A DNA stretch of 64,000 nucleotides from Lewinellaceae bacterium (GCA_020636325.1 JACJYC010000011.1:162788-226787); one strand, 5' to 3'. Shown: positions 50,913 to 60,011, numbered from the stretch's first letter. Notes: generated from the letters alone by a model not told the origin. Made by a program: numbers and translations.

Positions 50913-51638
50913 TTAGAGGGCGAGGTGGCGGGCGTACTGGTAGCCGGCATCCTCTTCTATACCCAACGTACGGTAACCCAATTGCGCTGCGGCGTCATCG
51001 CCATAAAGGAAATTCAGGATCAGGGCGTAGTTGTCCGAATCCCGGTTGGCCTGATAGAAAGCCTGGGCATTCCGGCTGCCGGGGTAATGCCGGGCGGTAC
51101 CGGCCATCCGGGCAACGTAGGCTTCCTGTTCGATATGGTCCTCCAGCGTTTCCGGGTTGTTGTGCGCCGACCGGTAGAGGGTACGGAATGCATACTCGGT
51201 TACCCTGGTCCGGATCTTTTCGGGGTGGTATTCCTCTCCCGTCCAGAAGACCGGCGTGCAAAAATGCCTTTTCACCAGCGGGCCGATCCTGAATTTTGAG
51301 GCGTGGTCGGTGGTGAACCGGTTGGTCCAACCGCCTTTGAGGTCGTCGGCAAGCGAGAGGACCACTTTGAATCCGGTTGCTGTGCCGGATTGAAGCCGTC
51401 CATTGAGCTCAGTCAACACCGCAGCTGCAACGGCTTCCGCCTTCAACGCCCTGAGTTCGTCCAGTTTTTCAAGTGCGTGTTCCTTGGCCATGGGGTTGAA
51501 ATTCCCGATCGGCAGTTCCATATCATCCCTGGAATCGCCCATGAGCAGGGCCAGGTATTCCTTGAACCGGTGGAAGTCGCGCGGCTTCTCATACAGTTCG
51601 CGCATTTGATCGAGGACGGGCAGGAGTTGAAAGGGCAT
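50913..51638 (-). CDS. Conserved hypothetical protein, 241 residues
   Basis: No family is recognised. It is mainly helical and soluble with no signal peptide. Notable stretches are FHRFKEYLALLMG, KEHALEKLDELRALKAEAV and VTEYAFRTLYRSAHNNPETLEDHIEQE. It could form a small operon with the DUF3052-like gene (37 bp gap, same strand). A TTGTTGATTTGCCGCC phrase lies just before its start. Confidence 0.6.
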   Translation of the reverse strand: MPFQLLPVLDQMRELYEKPRDFHRFKEYLALLMGDSRDDMELPIGNFNPMAKEHALEKLDELRALKAEAVAAAVLTELNGRLQSGTATGFKVVLSLADDLKGGWTNRFTTDHASKFRIGPLVKRHFCTPVFWTGEEYHPEKIRTRVTEYAFRTLYRSAHNNPETLEDHIEQEAYVARMAGTARHYPGSRNAQAFYQANRDSDNYALILNFLYGDDAAAQLGYRTLGIEEDAGYQYARHLAL

Positions 51639-51735
51639 GGGGAAGGGTGGTTTGTTGATTTGCCGCCTTCGCCGAGGCTACGGCCGCCGGAGGGGGGCTT
51701 TGTCGGTTCATACATTCCGGCTTGCAACTGCGGCA

Positions 51736-52800
51736 TCATTCCGTTTGAAACTGCTTCAGGCAATCAGCCAGGAAATGCAGATCGGCTTCGGTATGGGCGG
51801 CATTCACTACGATCCGGGTGACTGCATTGTCAGCTGGTCCGGGATACGGGAAACTGGAGATTAAGATCTCTTTTCCCTCCAGATAGGGGGCCAGCCGGTT
51901 ATCCGGGGTATAATAAACCGGATAATCGGGAAAAGCTGAAAAAAGTTCCCGGTCGGGTATTGCGGATTCCCATAACCGGATATTTTCCCGGAGGCGAAGG
52001 CGCGCCTGCCGGTATATCGACTGACCGTTGACAAAGGCATGCAGGTACCCCGGCGGCGGAGGTGAAGCGCCGCCGAACATGGGGGAATCCCACAAACCGG
52101 CTATCCGGTCAGGATTGCCGAGGATGCAGCCTGCCGGCATCCCCATCGCTTTGCCCAGGGAGCTGATGACGATCAATTCATATCCGTCCGGCAAAACAAG
52201 ATCGCTGTAACTGCCGCCGCCTTCGCGGCCCATTATTCCCAGGTAATGCGAATCGTCGATGACGATCCTGTAATGAAACCCGGGCGGCAAGGCTTGCAGC
52301 CACTCTACCGGCGCGGGTTTTGCCAATAAAGGGTCCATGCGGTTGAAGACCAGGGTAACCGGTTTTTTCCAGTTAGCCGCCTCGCGTTGCAGGTGATTCA
52401 ACCAATTTTCCCAATCTCCTGCCGGACGAACGCCGGGCAGCAGCAGCGCAGGATGGGTGTTGGGTGCAAAATACAAATGATCGGTAGCGGCAAGGGAATG
52501 GACCAGCAGTTGTCCGGCAAGGGTGCCGCCAGACACGACGAGGGCGGCCTCGGCGCCCGTGGTTTTCGCCACCAACCGCTCGGCATCTTCAAAAACCGGC
52601 AATCGCAGATTGGACCGCCTGGAGCCGCCGAAATGGGCGCCCCATCGCGAAAGCCCTTCCGACACCAGATCGAGGAAATCCCGGTTGGTCTGGAGGCCCA
52701 GGTAATGCGTTCCGCTGAAATATCGCCAGGTGAGGCCGTCGATCTCCACGGTCCGGCCGTCGAGGCGGCGGGCTGAAACGGTGCCTTTTTCCTCCGGCAA
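51736..52800 (-). CDS. KBL/BioF-like PLP-dependent aminotransferase
   Basis: 354 residues, fold type I, closest in pattern to alpha-oxoamine synthases (KBL/BioF): YFSGTHYLGLQTNRDFLDLV, GAHFGGSRRSNLRLPVFEDAE, the IVIDDSHYLGIMG aspartate-histidine pair and the Schiff-base Lys in VISSLGKAMGMPAG. The start is TTG at 52800; no in-frame ATG is close. The TTG lies just after the stop of the gene encoding the EAD-like membrane protein, which suggests coupled translation. The exact acyl or amino substrate is unknown. Confidence 0.85.
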   Translation of the reverse strand: MPEEKGTVSARRLDGRTVEIDGLTWRYFSGTHYLGLQTNRDFLDLVSEGLSRWGAHFGGSRRSNLRLPVFEDAERLVAKTTGAEAALVVSGGTLAGQLLVHSLAATDHLYFAPNTHPALLLPGVRPAGDWENWLNHLQREAANWKKPVTLVFNRMDPLLAKPAPVEWLQALPPGFHYRIVIDDSHYLGIMGREGGGSYSDLVLPDGYELIVISSLGKAMGMPAGCILGNPDRIAGLWDSPMFGGASPPPPGYLHAFVNGQSIYRQARLRLRENIRLWESAIPDRELFSAFPDYPVYYTPDNRLAPYLEGKEILISSFPYPGPADNAVTRIVVNAAHTEADLHFLADCLKQFQTE

Positions 52801-52802
52801 GT

Positions 52803-53147
52803 TCAGAATAATTGAGTGAATATCAACACGGAGAACAAAGCCACGATCAGGAAGATCACGATAGCGCCGATCACCTTGTAAAGCTGTTCCTTTTCCTCGG
52901 CTTCGCCCGGTTTGGGCGTCTTGCCGTCGAGGATGTCCGACATAGCGGTCAGCAACTGGTTGTGCACCACATTCAGCTGCTCAAAACCGGTGGTCCCCAG
53001 GTTCTTGTCTTCGAGGTATTGGCGGAAGCGGGCTGAAAGGCGGGTCAGGTCCGAATTCCGGGGTTCGGCATTCACCATCAGCCGGATAGCGCCCTCCAGG
53101 TCGCCGCTGACCAGCATTTTCCTGGCTTCCGAACGGTAATCCTTCAT
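52803..53147 (-). CDS. Small tail-anchored protein with an effector-associated-domain-like region
   Basis: 114 residues. Residues 1-75 (EARKMLVSGDLEGAIRLM, LSARFRQYLEDKNLGTTGF, NVVHNQLLTAMSDILDG) strongly resemble the short helical effector-associated domains (EADs) that act as adaptors in Bacteroidota and cyanobacterial conflict and signalling proteins. After a charged linker (KTPKPGEAEEKEQ) a single C-terminal helix (LYKVIGAIVIFLIVALFSVLIF) anchors it with the domain in the cytoplasm. No effector domain is present, so it may recruit an EAD-bearing partner to the membrane. It is probably in an operon with the lipoprotein upstream and the aminotransferase downstream. Confidence 0.65.
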   Translation of the reverse strand: MKDYRSEARKMLVSGDLEGAIRLMVNAEPRNSDLTRLSARFRQYLEDKNLGTTGFEQLNVVHNQLLTAMSDILDGKTPKPGEAEEKEQLYKVIGAIVIFLIVALFSVLIFTQLF

Positions 53148-53153
53148 TTGCGG

Positions 53154-53870
53154 TTATTTGTTGGTGGACAAAATGGCGTCCCAAACCTTTTTAAACGTAT
53201 TGGATGAGATCGCCGCGGCGGGCGCATTCAGTTTTTCCAGATCCAGTTTTGTGACCGGCGTACCCAGCCGGTAATTCTTGTCGCCGATCCGGATCAGCGG
53301 CTTCAACCGGAGGGTATCCGGTGTTGTGACCGGCTTGGCCACGCCGATGTTGTACCTGGCCAAAACCTCCTTGGACAAAACCGGCTTTTTGACCTGGACC
53401 GCCGTATCCATTACAATAACGCCGACTTTGAGCAGGCGGTCGGCAGAAACTTTGAAAGAACGGGTTTTCAACTGTACAGCGCCCAGCGAGGTGGTCGGCG
53501 GGGCATCCGTCAGCAAGTCGGCAGCCATCGTACCGGCCTGCGTTTCGACAGCCGGGTTGAAGGCCAGCTGGATGGCTTCAGGGTTGTAATAAACAGCTGA
53601 ATTTTTGCCGTTCCAGTCCGGGATCAGCGCCCTGGCCTGGGCTTCGCTGATCTTTTTCTGCTCGCCCCATTCAAAGGCAACAGCGGTAAGCCCGCCCGCC
53701 GCCAGGCCGCTGCCGATCACCGTGGACAGGGTCTTGGAATCCTTGGCCACCACCACTACTCCGCGGCCGACATAAGCAAAGACCTGGGAATTCCTGACGC
53801 ACCCGGTCATGGCAAACCATCCGGCCAGGCATCCGGCAACCACAAATCGCAATTGGAATTTTCGGATCAT
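53154..53870 (-). CDS. Lipoprotein of unknown function, 238 residues
   Basis: The start at 53870 gives a lipoprotein signal (MIRKFQLRFVVAGCLAGWFA then MTGC), preferred over the in-frame start at 53915 that would add 15 odd residues and overlap the upstream gene. The body has a glycine-rich hydrophobic stretch (TLSTVIGSGLAAGGLTAVAF) that could be a membrane-associated helix, then beta-rich sequence. No family is recognised. It lies 6 bases upstream of the EAD-like gene on the same strand. Confidence 0.65.
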   Translation of the reverse strand: MIRKFQLRFVVAGCLAGWFAMTGCVRNSQVFAYVGRGVVVVAKDSKTLSTVIGSGLAAGGLTAVAFEWGEQKKISEAQARALIPDWNGKNSAVYYNPEAIQLAFNPAVETQAGTMAADLLTDAPPTTSLGAVQLKTRSFKVSADRLLKVGVIVMDTAVQVKKPVLSKEVLARYNIGVAKPVTTPDTLRLKPLIRIGDKNYRLGTPVTKLDLEKLNAPAAAISSNTFKKVWDAILSTNK

Positions 53871-53901
53871 GGGAAATGCATTTTCAACCCAAATATAACA
53901 A

Positions 53902-55389
53902 CTATTCGGGTACATCCGGCGGCGTGAGTTCCGCCAACTTGTCCAGCAACCACTTTTTCCCGTAAAATACAGGGGCGTCGGTCAGTTCTGTTCGCCATTC
54001 CGACAGGGCCTGCAACACGCGCCGGTCCCGAACCGGCCGTCGTTTTTGTAAAGCCTCCATGGTCTCCGGGCTTCCGGTGGCCAGGCGGAACAATTTCCGG
54101 ACGGCGTTGAGGAACAGCCGGTAGGAAGCCACTTTATCCGCAGCAATTTTACGCTGCTGGTCAAAGATGAACTTGGAGAAGGTGTTCAGAAAATTATCCA
54201 GTGCATCCCATTCCCGCAATTCATAATAAATGACCGCCAGCAGGCTTTTTTGTTTCAGCTTGTAGTACACGTCATCCGGGTTGGCCTTTTGCAACAGCTC
54301 CAGGGCCTTACCGTAATTGCCGCGGTGGTACTCCGCCTCCGCCTTGTTCTGGAGGTAGAACGCTTCGGTCATTTCCAGCGGCAAGACCTTGCGGCGGTTT
54401 TCTTCCAGAAAGGATTCCGCCCATTCGAACCGGCCGAGATTCAGCGCCAGCGCAACAATATTGTGGAAGACGGTATGGTGTATTTTCCCGTTGCTGAAAA
54501 ACAACCCAAGCTCCAGTTGCCGGGTATACAGGTCGAACAATTCCTGCAGGTATTCGTCCAACCTGAAGTTTTTCTTGGCGGAATTCTCCAGAACGGCAAA
54601 AGCGCCCCGCAGGTCTTCATCCGGTATCTTGCCGGCATGGGTTTCGGTTTTTGCTTTCAAAGCAGCGTACAGCGATCGATCGGCGGGCGTTTTTTGCAGC
54701 GTCAGTTCCGCAGAATAGAGATCCAGCAGCGGCCACTGTTCCAGGTCCTGCTGCGAAAGATTTTCCAGCAGCGCTTCCAGCCAGGTCAGTTCATAATCCA
54801 GCTGCACGACCTTGCTCCGGCCGATCATATGGTTGAGCAACCGCAGTTTTTCGGCCAGAAAAAGCCGGTCCTGCCATTCGTTCAGCCGTTGAAGGTTGAT
54901 GTCGCCGGTGCGCTGATCCCGCTGGCCGGACCAGGAAGCCAGCGCCTGTTCGATAGCCGATTGCCGCCTCAGGAATTGAATATCCCTGACGGTACGCCCT
55001 TCCTGCAGTTTGTTGAGCTGGCGCAATTTGGCCTGAAATAAACGGTCCTGGAGGGATTCCTGGTAATATTCCAGCAATTGGAGGTCCTGCGCGAATTCGT
55101 CGGCGGTAAATCGTTCCACGGCGAGGAATTGTTCCGCATATTTGAACAGTTGGGAAGAAAGGCGGTCGACCGCCTGCTTCTGGTAAACCTGCCCGGGGAA
55201 CAGGTGCGCAAAGGCCGCTTCCGGTTTCAGATCGGGCGCCGGATTTCCGGTCAGTGATTGGCGAAGCCATTGGAATAACGCCGCTACCTGCTCATTTTCA
55301 TTAAAATAAGGCGACAGGAGAAACTTCTCCAGCCCGCGCCATTGGGCCGAAGAAAACGATTGCAGCAGGTCCGTCAGCTTCTGGTGCAT
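53902..55389 (-). CDS. Large helical protein of unknown function, 495 residues
   Basis: No signal peptide or membrane helix. The sequence is almost wholly alpha-helical with TPR-like periodicity (NKAEAEYHRGNYGKALELLQ, YKLKQKSLLAVIYYELREWD) and a Leu-rich N-terminus (LTDLLQSFSSAQWRGLEKFL). It looks like a Saprospiria-specific family of helical-repeat cytoplasmic proteins. Function unknown; it probably mediates protein contacts. Its start faces the divergent T9SS gene at 55473. Confidence 0.65.
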   Translation of the reverse strand: MHQKLTDLLQSFSSAQWRGLEKFLLSPYFNENEQVAALFQWLRQSLTGNPAPDLKPEAAFAHLFPGQVYQKQAVDRLSSQLFKYAEQFLAVERFTADEFAQDLQLLEYYQESLQDRLFQAKLRQLNKLQEGRTVRDIQFLRRQSAIEQALASWSGQRDQRTGDINLQRLNEWQDRLFLAEKLRLLNHMIGRSKVVQLDYELTWLEALLENLSQQDLEQWPLLDLYSAELTLQKTPADRSLYAALKAKTETHAGKIPDEDLRGAFAVLENSAKKNFRLDEYLQELFDLYTRQLELGLFFSNGKIHHTVFHNIVALALNLGRFEWAESFLEENRRKVLPLEMTEAFYLQNKAEAEYHRGNYGKALELLQKANPDDVYYKLKQKSLLAVIYYELREWDALDNFLNTFSKFIFDQQRKIAADKVASYRLFLNAVRKLFRLATGSPETMEALQKRRPVRDRRVLQALSEWRTELTDAPVFYGKKWLLDKLAELTPPDVPE

Positions 55390-55472
55390 ATAACCTGAAA
55401 TCAGGGAATAAAGATATCCAAGTTGCCCGGAATTATTAAATTTGTTATACCTTCCCTAAAACCGGACCGCTT

Positions 55473-56660
55473 ATGACAGCAAAAGGAATAACGGCCATGT
55501 GCGCGATATGCTTCCTGGCGTCGCTGCAAATCCACGCTCAGACGCCTTCCTGCGACGCTTCCGAACTCATCCTGAGGAATTACCAGGCACTGCCCCCCGA
55601 CGCGGCCCTGCTGACCCTGGAAATCACCCCGCAGGCCGGGGCCGAAAGCTACCTGATCCGGCATGAATTCCAGGTGGACGGCACGCCGCAGGTCGAGGTT
55701 TTTCCGGCAGAAAGCCTGCTCTTCCAGACCGAGCTTTTCCCGACCAGCAGTCCGCATACCTATACCGTGATCAGCCTGTGCGGCGACGGCCTCAGCCATA
55801 CCGGGGCCTCCTTCACCTTGCTGCCCGGAGAGTCGGGCCAGAAATGCCCGCCGGTTACCGGCCTCCAGATCGGGTCCCTTGCTTTTGACAACACCCTGAA
55901 TCGATTCACGGTGGATTTTTCGTGGGATTTCAGTTCCAGCGCCCCTTTATATACGGTGGCCTATTCAGCGGCCGGCAGTTTTGTGGACCTGCAGGCTACG
56001 ACGTTGAACACCCATTCGGATACGCTGGTTGCGGATGCGCTGATCCACACGTTTACCATTGTCGCCGTTTGCGATACCGTTGTGGATCCGAGGTTTGCGC
56101 TGTACAGTCCGCCTTATCAGTTTTCGATCATCACGGTAGATGACATCAAGGTCTTCCGGCCGGCTACCTGCGATATCTGCCTGGATTCCTGCATGCAGCA
56201 TTCATATCAGGTCATCTGTTCGGAACACGGCGATTTCGGGCAAAATCACGAAGCATTTGCCATCCTGCACGACTCGATCTGCGCGGCCCGCTTCGGGTTC
56301 GACTGGCAGGTTTATCACGACTCACTTTGCCTGAACTACGACAGCGCCTGCATTACGGGGCTGATCAATCCGGTTCAAACGCCGGTTGATCTGGTGGAAA
56401 GGCCGATGGTAGTTCCCAATCCGGCAGGTTCAACGGCCTATTTGGAAATGAACCTGGCAACGGCTCAGCAGGCAAGGATGAAGATCGTGGACCTGCTGGG
56501 CAGGGAGGTGGCCGGGGATCTCGGCATACGGCGGGTTACGGCCGGCAAACAACAGGTTCCGTTGCCGTTGAATGGTCTGCCGCCTGGGTTGTATTGGGTG
56601 GTCCTGAGGTTTGAGGCCGGGGAGGTTTATGCCATTCCCGTGACCATTAAGGATCGTTGA
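55473..56660 (+). CDS. Secreted protein with T9SS tail, 395 residues
   Basis: The signal peptide (MTAKGITAMCAICFLASLQIHA) is followed by two fibronectin-III-like beta regions (LTLEITPQAGAESYLIRHEF, FTVDFSWDFSSSAPLYTVAY), a Cys-rich stretch (CDICLDSCMQHSYQVICSEHG) and a T9SS type A sorting domain (VPNPAGSTAYLEMN ... GLYWVVLRFEAGE). It is probably a surface or released cargo protein of unknown binding role. Confidence 0.8.
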   Translation: MTAKGITAMCAICFLASLQIHAQTPSCDASELILRNYQALPPDAALLTLEITPQAGAESYLIRHEFQVDGTPQVEVFPAESLLFQTELFPTSSPHTYTVISLCGDGLSHTGASFTLLPGESGQKCPPVTGLQIGSLAFDNTLNRFTVDFSWDFSSSAPLYTVAYSAAGSFVDLQATTLNTHSDTLVADALIHTFTIVAVCDTVVDPRFALYSPPYQFSIITVDDIKVFRPATCDICLDSCMQHSYQVICSEHGDFGQNHEAFAILHDSICAARFGFDWQVYHDSLCLNYDSACITGLINPVQTPVDLVERPMVVPNPAGSTAYLEMNLATAQQARMKIVDLLGREVAGDLGIRRVTAGKQQVPLPLNGLPPGLYWVVLRFEAGEVYAIPVTIKDR

Positions 56661-56827
56661 ATTAATAAGTGTCGCTTTTGATAGGTCAGGCATTTTGGTC
56701 CTAGCCAAGGCATGGGTTCCCGACCTTAGCCAAAGCTAAGGGAGGCGGTTCCATAACGCCGGATAGGGGCAAAAGGCCTCCTAGGAAAGTGGACAGTTAT
56801 TATTTCAGCGGTCCTAAACCATGAAGT
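56661..56827. other. Convergent intergenic spacer with a small hairpin
   Basis: CCTTAGC, loop CAAA, GCTAAGG (56724-56741) is a perfect 7-bp hairpin without a T-run, so it is not a convincing intrinsic terminator. No gene. Confidence 0.5.
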
Positions 56828-57289
56828 TTACCCCCCAAACAGCTCGTCCAGTGTTTTTTGCCTGAAAGCGAAAATCTCTTCCACCTTTTTTTCAACAAAC
56901 AGCTTATCCGCTATGGTTCCGATAATGCCGTAGGGGATTTTGTAATGCAGGATGTCCTCCATTTCGACGCCGCCGTCCACTTCCCTGAACCGGTGCTGGT
57001 GATGCCAGAATGCGTAAGGGCCGAAGCGCTGCTCATCGATAAAATAGGTCAGGTGCTGCACCTGGGTAATTTCGGTCACCCAGTTCATCTTGATTCCGGC
57101 AAACGGCGTGATCTTGTACCGGATGATCATCCCGGGATACATGGTTTTCCCCTGAAGGTCGGTGAGGATTTCGAAGGACATATCGTCCGGGGTAATGGCG
57201 TTAAGGTTTTCCGGTCTGGAAAAAAAATCCCAGGCATCAACCAATGAAACAGCCAGGAACTGCCGGTACGTTTTTTGTCTGACCTGCAT
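56828..57289 (-). CDS. SRPBCC-superfamily protein
   Basis: 153 residues. The START-like helix-grip pattern is visible: KTYRQFLAVSLVDAWDFFSR, LNAITPDDMSFEIL, the central beta strands (MNWVTEITQVQHLTYFIDEQ) and a long C-terminal helix (VEKKVEEIFAFRQKTLDELF). Such proteins bind hydrophobic ligands or act as cyclases; the PEDM/ITPDDM start is typical of the ligand-binding Bacteroidota group. Cytoplasmic. Confidence 0.85.
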   Translation of the reverse strand: MQVRQKTYRQFLAVSLVDAWDFFSRPENLNAITPDDMSFEILTDLQGKTMYPGMIIRYKITPFAGIKMNWVTEITQVQHLTYFIDEQRFGPYAFWHHQHRFREVDGGVEMEDILHYKIPYGIIGTIADKLFVEKKVEEIFAFRQKTLDELFGG

Positions 57290-57586
57290 TTTTTTCAGTC
57301 TTAAACTTGAATGCCGGCGTTTGGTTCAAAAAATGAGCATGAATTTATTCCGACCCGCGATTTCGGGGATAAAATCACTATCCTGGAATTCAAAAAATCC
57401 CCCGCCGGAAAGCAATCATATGTAATCAGCTGCCTGGTAAAATAATAAACATTACACAAATAAAAATATAAAAATTAACCTATTGCTTCTTTTCAATTAT
57501 TATTCAATTCCCTTATATTTGTCTTGAGTATTTTATACTCTTAAGGTACAAATTATAATCCGTTATCCCTTAAACCGCATAATCCC
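57290..57586. other. Intergenic region with a promoter near its end
   Basis: AT-rich, with no gene on either strand. The one clear signal is the -7 element listed separately at 57514-57521. Confidence 0.5.
57514..57521 (+). promoter_or_regulatory. Predicted -7 element upstream of the small ORF
   Basis: TATATTTG matches the -7 consensus exactly; TTTC 19 bases upstream could act as a -33 element. Confidence 0.55.
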
Positions 57587-57676
57587 ATGACGGCAAAAAC
57601 AACAACTCAAAGAGGCGTAGCTTTTCTTAATGCCTATCGTATAAATCCTTTATACGACAATTTATCTCGCAGTTAA
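57587..57676 (+). CDS. Possible 29-residue leader peptide
   Basis: ATG at 57587 opens MTAKTTTQRGVAFLNAYRIN and runs to TAA at 57676, 66 bases after a good -7 element and 106 bases before the next secreted-protein gene. The peptide is polar and has no membrane segment. Inside it a perfect 19-base hairpin, CGTATAAA-TCC-TTTATACG (57638-57656), lies over the coding sequence. It may be a leader, an operator site or chance; I cannot separate these. Confidence 0.3.
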   Translation: MTAKTTTQRGVAFLNAYRINPLYDNLSRS

Positions 57677-57782
57677 GTTTGGTTTTTCATCGACGGGCTT
57701 TTTCCGGCCGGGCGCATTTTGTTACCTCACAGTAAAAGTTGCGTCCTAAGTTTCGGAAATCCGGCAAGTCAAAATTTCAACC

Positions 57783-58886
57783 ATGCTGAACTGGATCGAG
57801 AATAAAACTCTTCTGGTCGCCTTTTGGGGCGCCTTCGCAGTACCGGCCGCTGCTCTGGCAACCGGCGGTAAGCGCTGCGATATCACCCTGTCCGGCGAAC
57901 GCTTCAGTATGATCACCTGGACCGACCATCCGGCCGTCGTGCCGCCTCAGGTCCAATCCACTTGCAATCAGCCCGTCAATTTACAATATAGCGATACCTA
58001 TTTCCCGATCGGATGCAGATCCGCGGGATTGGAAGGATATTTTGCGCCCGCCCGATGGGCGCAGGTCAAGACTATAGGTGACGGTGGGGTAGATGTCACC
58101 GGAGTCCCCAAATCAGTACCGGTTGAAGGGGCCGGCACTGCTCACCGGGAAGTCGGTAACCTCAATGGCACGCAATTCACAATTGTGGCGCCTGCTGACG
58201 GTTATTTTTCTTTCCGGATGCGAACACTTGGGGGCTCCAATCATTTGGAGCAGCCGGTAGCCATCCTTGTAGATGGCCAGCCGGCTCTTTTTTACGAACC
58301 TGACATTTTCTCTCCGTTCGTTCGCCAGGGGGATACCTTCACCCTGGAATTCCCGAATGCCGGAGACGAACTTGCTCAACATATCGAAGGTTTCCAGTTT
58401 ATCACGGATGCGGTCGGCGTGGTCCAGCGCGACTGGACGGCCAGCACCGACCTCGCTACCGGCAATTTCCGGCAATTGTACGCCCTGACCAAGCCGACAC
58501 TGGCGGAGGTCGTATTGCCCGCAGCATCGCTTTCCAAGCCCAATCCGGAAACCGGTGAAGGCATGCCTTTCATCGACCGGGACGGCGACCTGGAAACCCA
58601 ATCGGATCAGTCAGCCCTGAACGGACATGACGGCATTTTCTCGGTTGAATGGACGGATTTCTGGATCGATTCCAATGAAAACGAACGCATCCTGGTCCGG
58701 AAATGGATCATCTCCGACCTTTGCGCCGATGTGATCTGGGAAAAAGATCAGCCGCTTCAGTGGTTCCGCAACGGCGAAGAGATCATTCACGCTACCGGGC
58801 CGATCCGTTTTTCGGACCTGCCCCAGGGCAGCATTGACCAAATTAATCTGCATCACAACGGTTGGCCCGGCGATCCCGGGTTGTAA
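57783..58886 (+). CDS. Secreted protein of unknown function, 367 residues
   Basis: A hydrophobic N-terminus (NKTLLVAFWGAFAVPAAALA) is probably a signal peptide. The middle (YFSFRMRTLGGSNHLEQPVA, ILVDGQPALFYE, DTFTLEFPNAGDEL) has a jelly-roll or choice-of-anchor pattern often found in Bacteroidota exported proteins. The C-terminus (LRIWSDLCADVIWEKD-like, then QINLHHNGWPGD) lacks a recognisable T9SS tail. It may once have been part of a longer cargo protein. The unique sequence does not match a family I know. Confidence 0.65.
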   Translation: MLNWIENKTLLVAFWGAFAVPAAALATGGKRCDITLSGERFSMITWTDHPAVVPPQVQSTCNQPVNLQYSDTYFPIGCRSAGLEGYFAPARWAQVKTIGDGGVDVTGVPKSVPVEGAGTAHREVGNLNGTQFTIVAPADGYFSFRMRTLGGSNHLEQPVAILVDGQPALFYEPDIFSPFVRQGDTFTLEFPNAGDELAQHIEGFQFITDAVGVVQRDWTASTDLATGNFRQLYALTKPTLAEVVLPAASLSKPNPETGEGMPFIDRDGDLETQSDQSALNGHDGIFSVEWTDFWIDSNENERILVRKWIISDLCADVIWEKDQPLQWFRNGEEIIHATGPIRFSDLPQGSIDQINLHHNGWPGDPGL

Positions 58887-58928
58887 TACCGTAAAGAATA
58901 AGGTTTGTAAAGGGTTTCTCATTCTGAG

Positions 58929-58958
58929 GCAGGGGATCTAAGATCTCCTGCTTTTTTT
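58929..58958. terminator. Terminator between convergent genes
   Basis: GCAGG-G-GATCT-A-AGATC-T-CCTGC followed by seven T (58952-58958). The T-run serves the plus-strand gene and merges with the stop codon of the minus-strand gene. Confidence 0.8.
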
Positions 58959-59877
58959 ATTTATCCGCACCGAGGTTGTCCACCTGATATCCATCGGCAT
59001 AGGTCCGGTTGCGCATGCGGGTCAATAGCCTCGGCGCCCGCCGGGCCGGGAGAACCCGCTGAAAGAATCCCCGCGCCCTCAGCGAACCCCGCACCCACCC
59101 CTGAAGCCAGGCCGGCGCCGGTTTCAGCCCCACCGCCTGCAACAAGGGCCGATCGATCAGGGCGTGCAAAAACGGCGCGCCGACCGGCCACAGCCATTTC
59201 GGCAGCACCCAGCCGAGCATGAGGTTGCGGGTAGCGACGGCCAGGTCATGGTTATCCTTTGCAAATTGGAAATGGGTCCGTTCAAATGCCAGATTGAACC
59301 GTTCGAAATCTTCATAGCTGGCTGGTATATCCCGAATAGCCATTCGCCTGCCGATCTCCCGCCACAGGAAATAGGAGGATTGCTTTTCATGGTCGGTCAA
59401 TTTGCGCCAGCCGAACTTCGCATTCCAACGGATGGGTTCAAAAATGAAGGTCGAGAGGGTATACAGGTATTCGTCTTGGGGAATAGCGTAGCGGTTGTGC
59501 TGGGTGTTCATCCGGCGGAGCGCGGCCTTTCCCCGCTCGCTGTCATAGCCGTTTTCCAGCACCTCCGAAAGGATGAGTACGGTATCGTCGTAACGCTTTT
59601 GCGTACGGCGGATGAATTCGCCGGTCCGGACGAGCAGGGGCGTTCCTTTGGCCACGCCGAAGACCCGGAAAAGCGCAAACTCCAGTGAGCGGGTCGTATC
59701 CCAGGGGAATTCGCAGCAAGCCAGCAAAAAACCGATCTCCTGGCAGTCTTTCTCCGGGTCCAGGGTCCGGATATACGCGCGGCGAGCCTTGCGCGAGCGG
59801 GTGTACAGGATGGATTCCGGGATCTGTTTTTGAATTTCGGGGACTTCTTTTGTCGGAACTTCAAACATCGTTTTCAT
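58957..59877 (-). CDS. Oxygenase MpaB-like (DUF2236) protein
   Basis: The start at 59877 (MKTMFEVPTKEVPEIQKQ) is preferred over the in-frame ATG at 59922; 306 residues. The DUF2236/MpaB core is clear: TTRSLEFALFRVFGVAKGT, RRMNTQHNRYAIPQDEYLYT with the conserved His, and IFEPIRWNAKFGWRKL, then LAVATRNLMLGWVLPKW. Members bind haem or metal and act as oxygenases or ring-cleaving enzymes, for example latex-clearing-like activity. The C-terminal region is highly basic. Confidence 0.8.
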   Translation of the reverse strand: MKTMFEVPTKEVPEIQKQIPESILYTRSRKARRAYIRTLDPEKDCQEIGFLLACCEFPWDTTRSLEFALFRVFGVAKGTPLLVRTGEFIRRTQKRYDDTVLILSEVLENGYDSERGKAALRRMNTQHNRYAIPQDEYLYTLSTFIFEPIRWNAKFGWRKLTDHEKQSSYFLWREIGRRMAIRDIPASYEDFERFNLAFERTHFQFAKDNHDLAVATRNLMLGWVLPKWLWPVGAPFLHALIDRPLLQAVGLKPAPAWLQGWVRGSLRARGFFQRVLPARRAPRLLTRMRNRTYADGYQVDNLGADK

Positions 59878-59963
59878 GGCCGTTTTTGCTTTTTCACAAA
59901 TTTCGGAAATGAAAATGGTCATTCAAAATACCAGATCCTGCTCAGCGCTTGTTCAAACGGAAA

Positions 59964-60006
59964 TAAAAAAGCGGTTCGAATCCCTGTTTCAGGATGCAAA
60001 CCGCTT
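59964..60006 (-). terminator. Terminator of the tRNA-His gene
   Basis: On the minus strand, AAGCGGTT ... AACCGCTT form a long stem with a second stem inside (ATCCTG/CAGGGAT), followed by TTTTTTAT. It lies 6 bases beyond the tRNA 3' end. Confidence 0.85.
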
Positions 60007-60011
60007 CGGAG

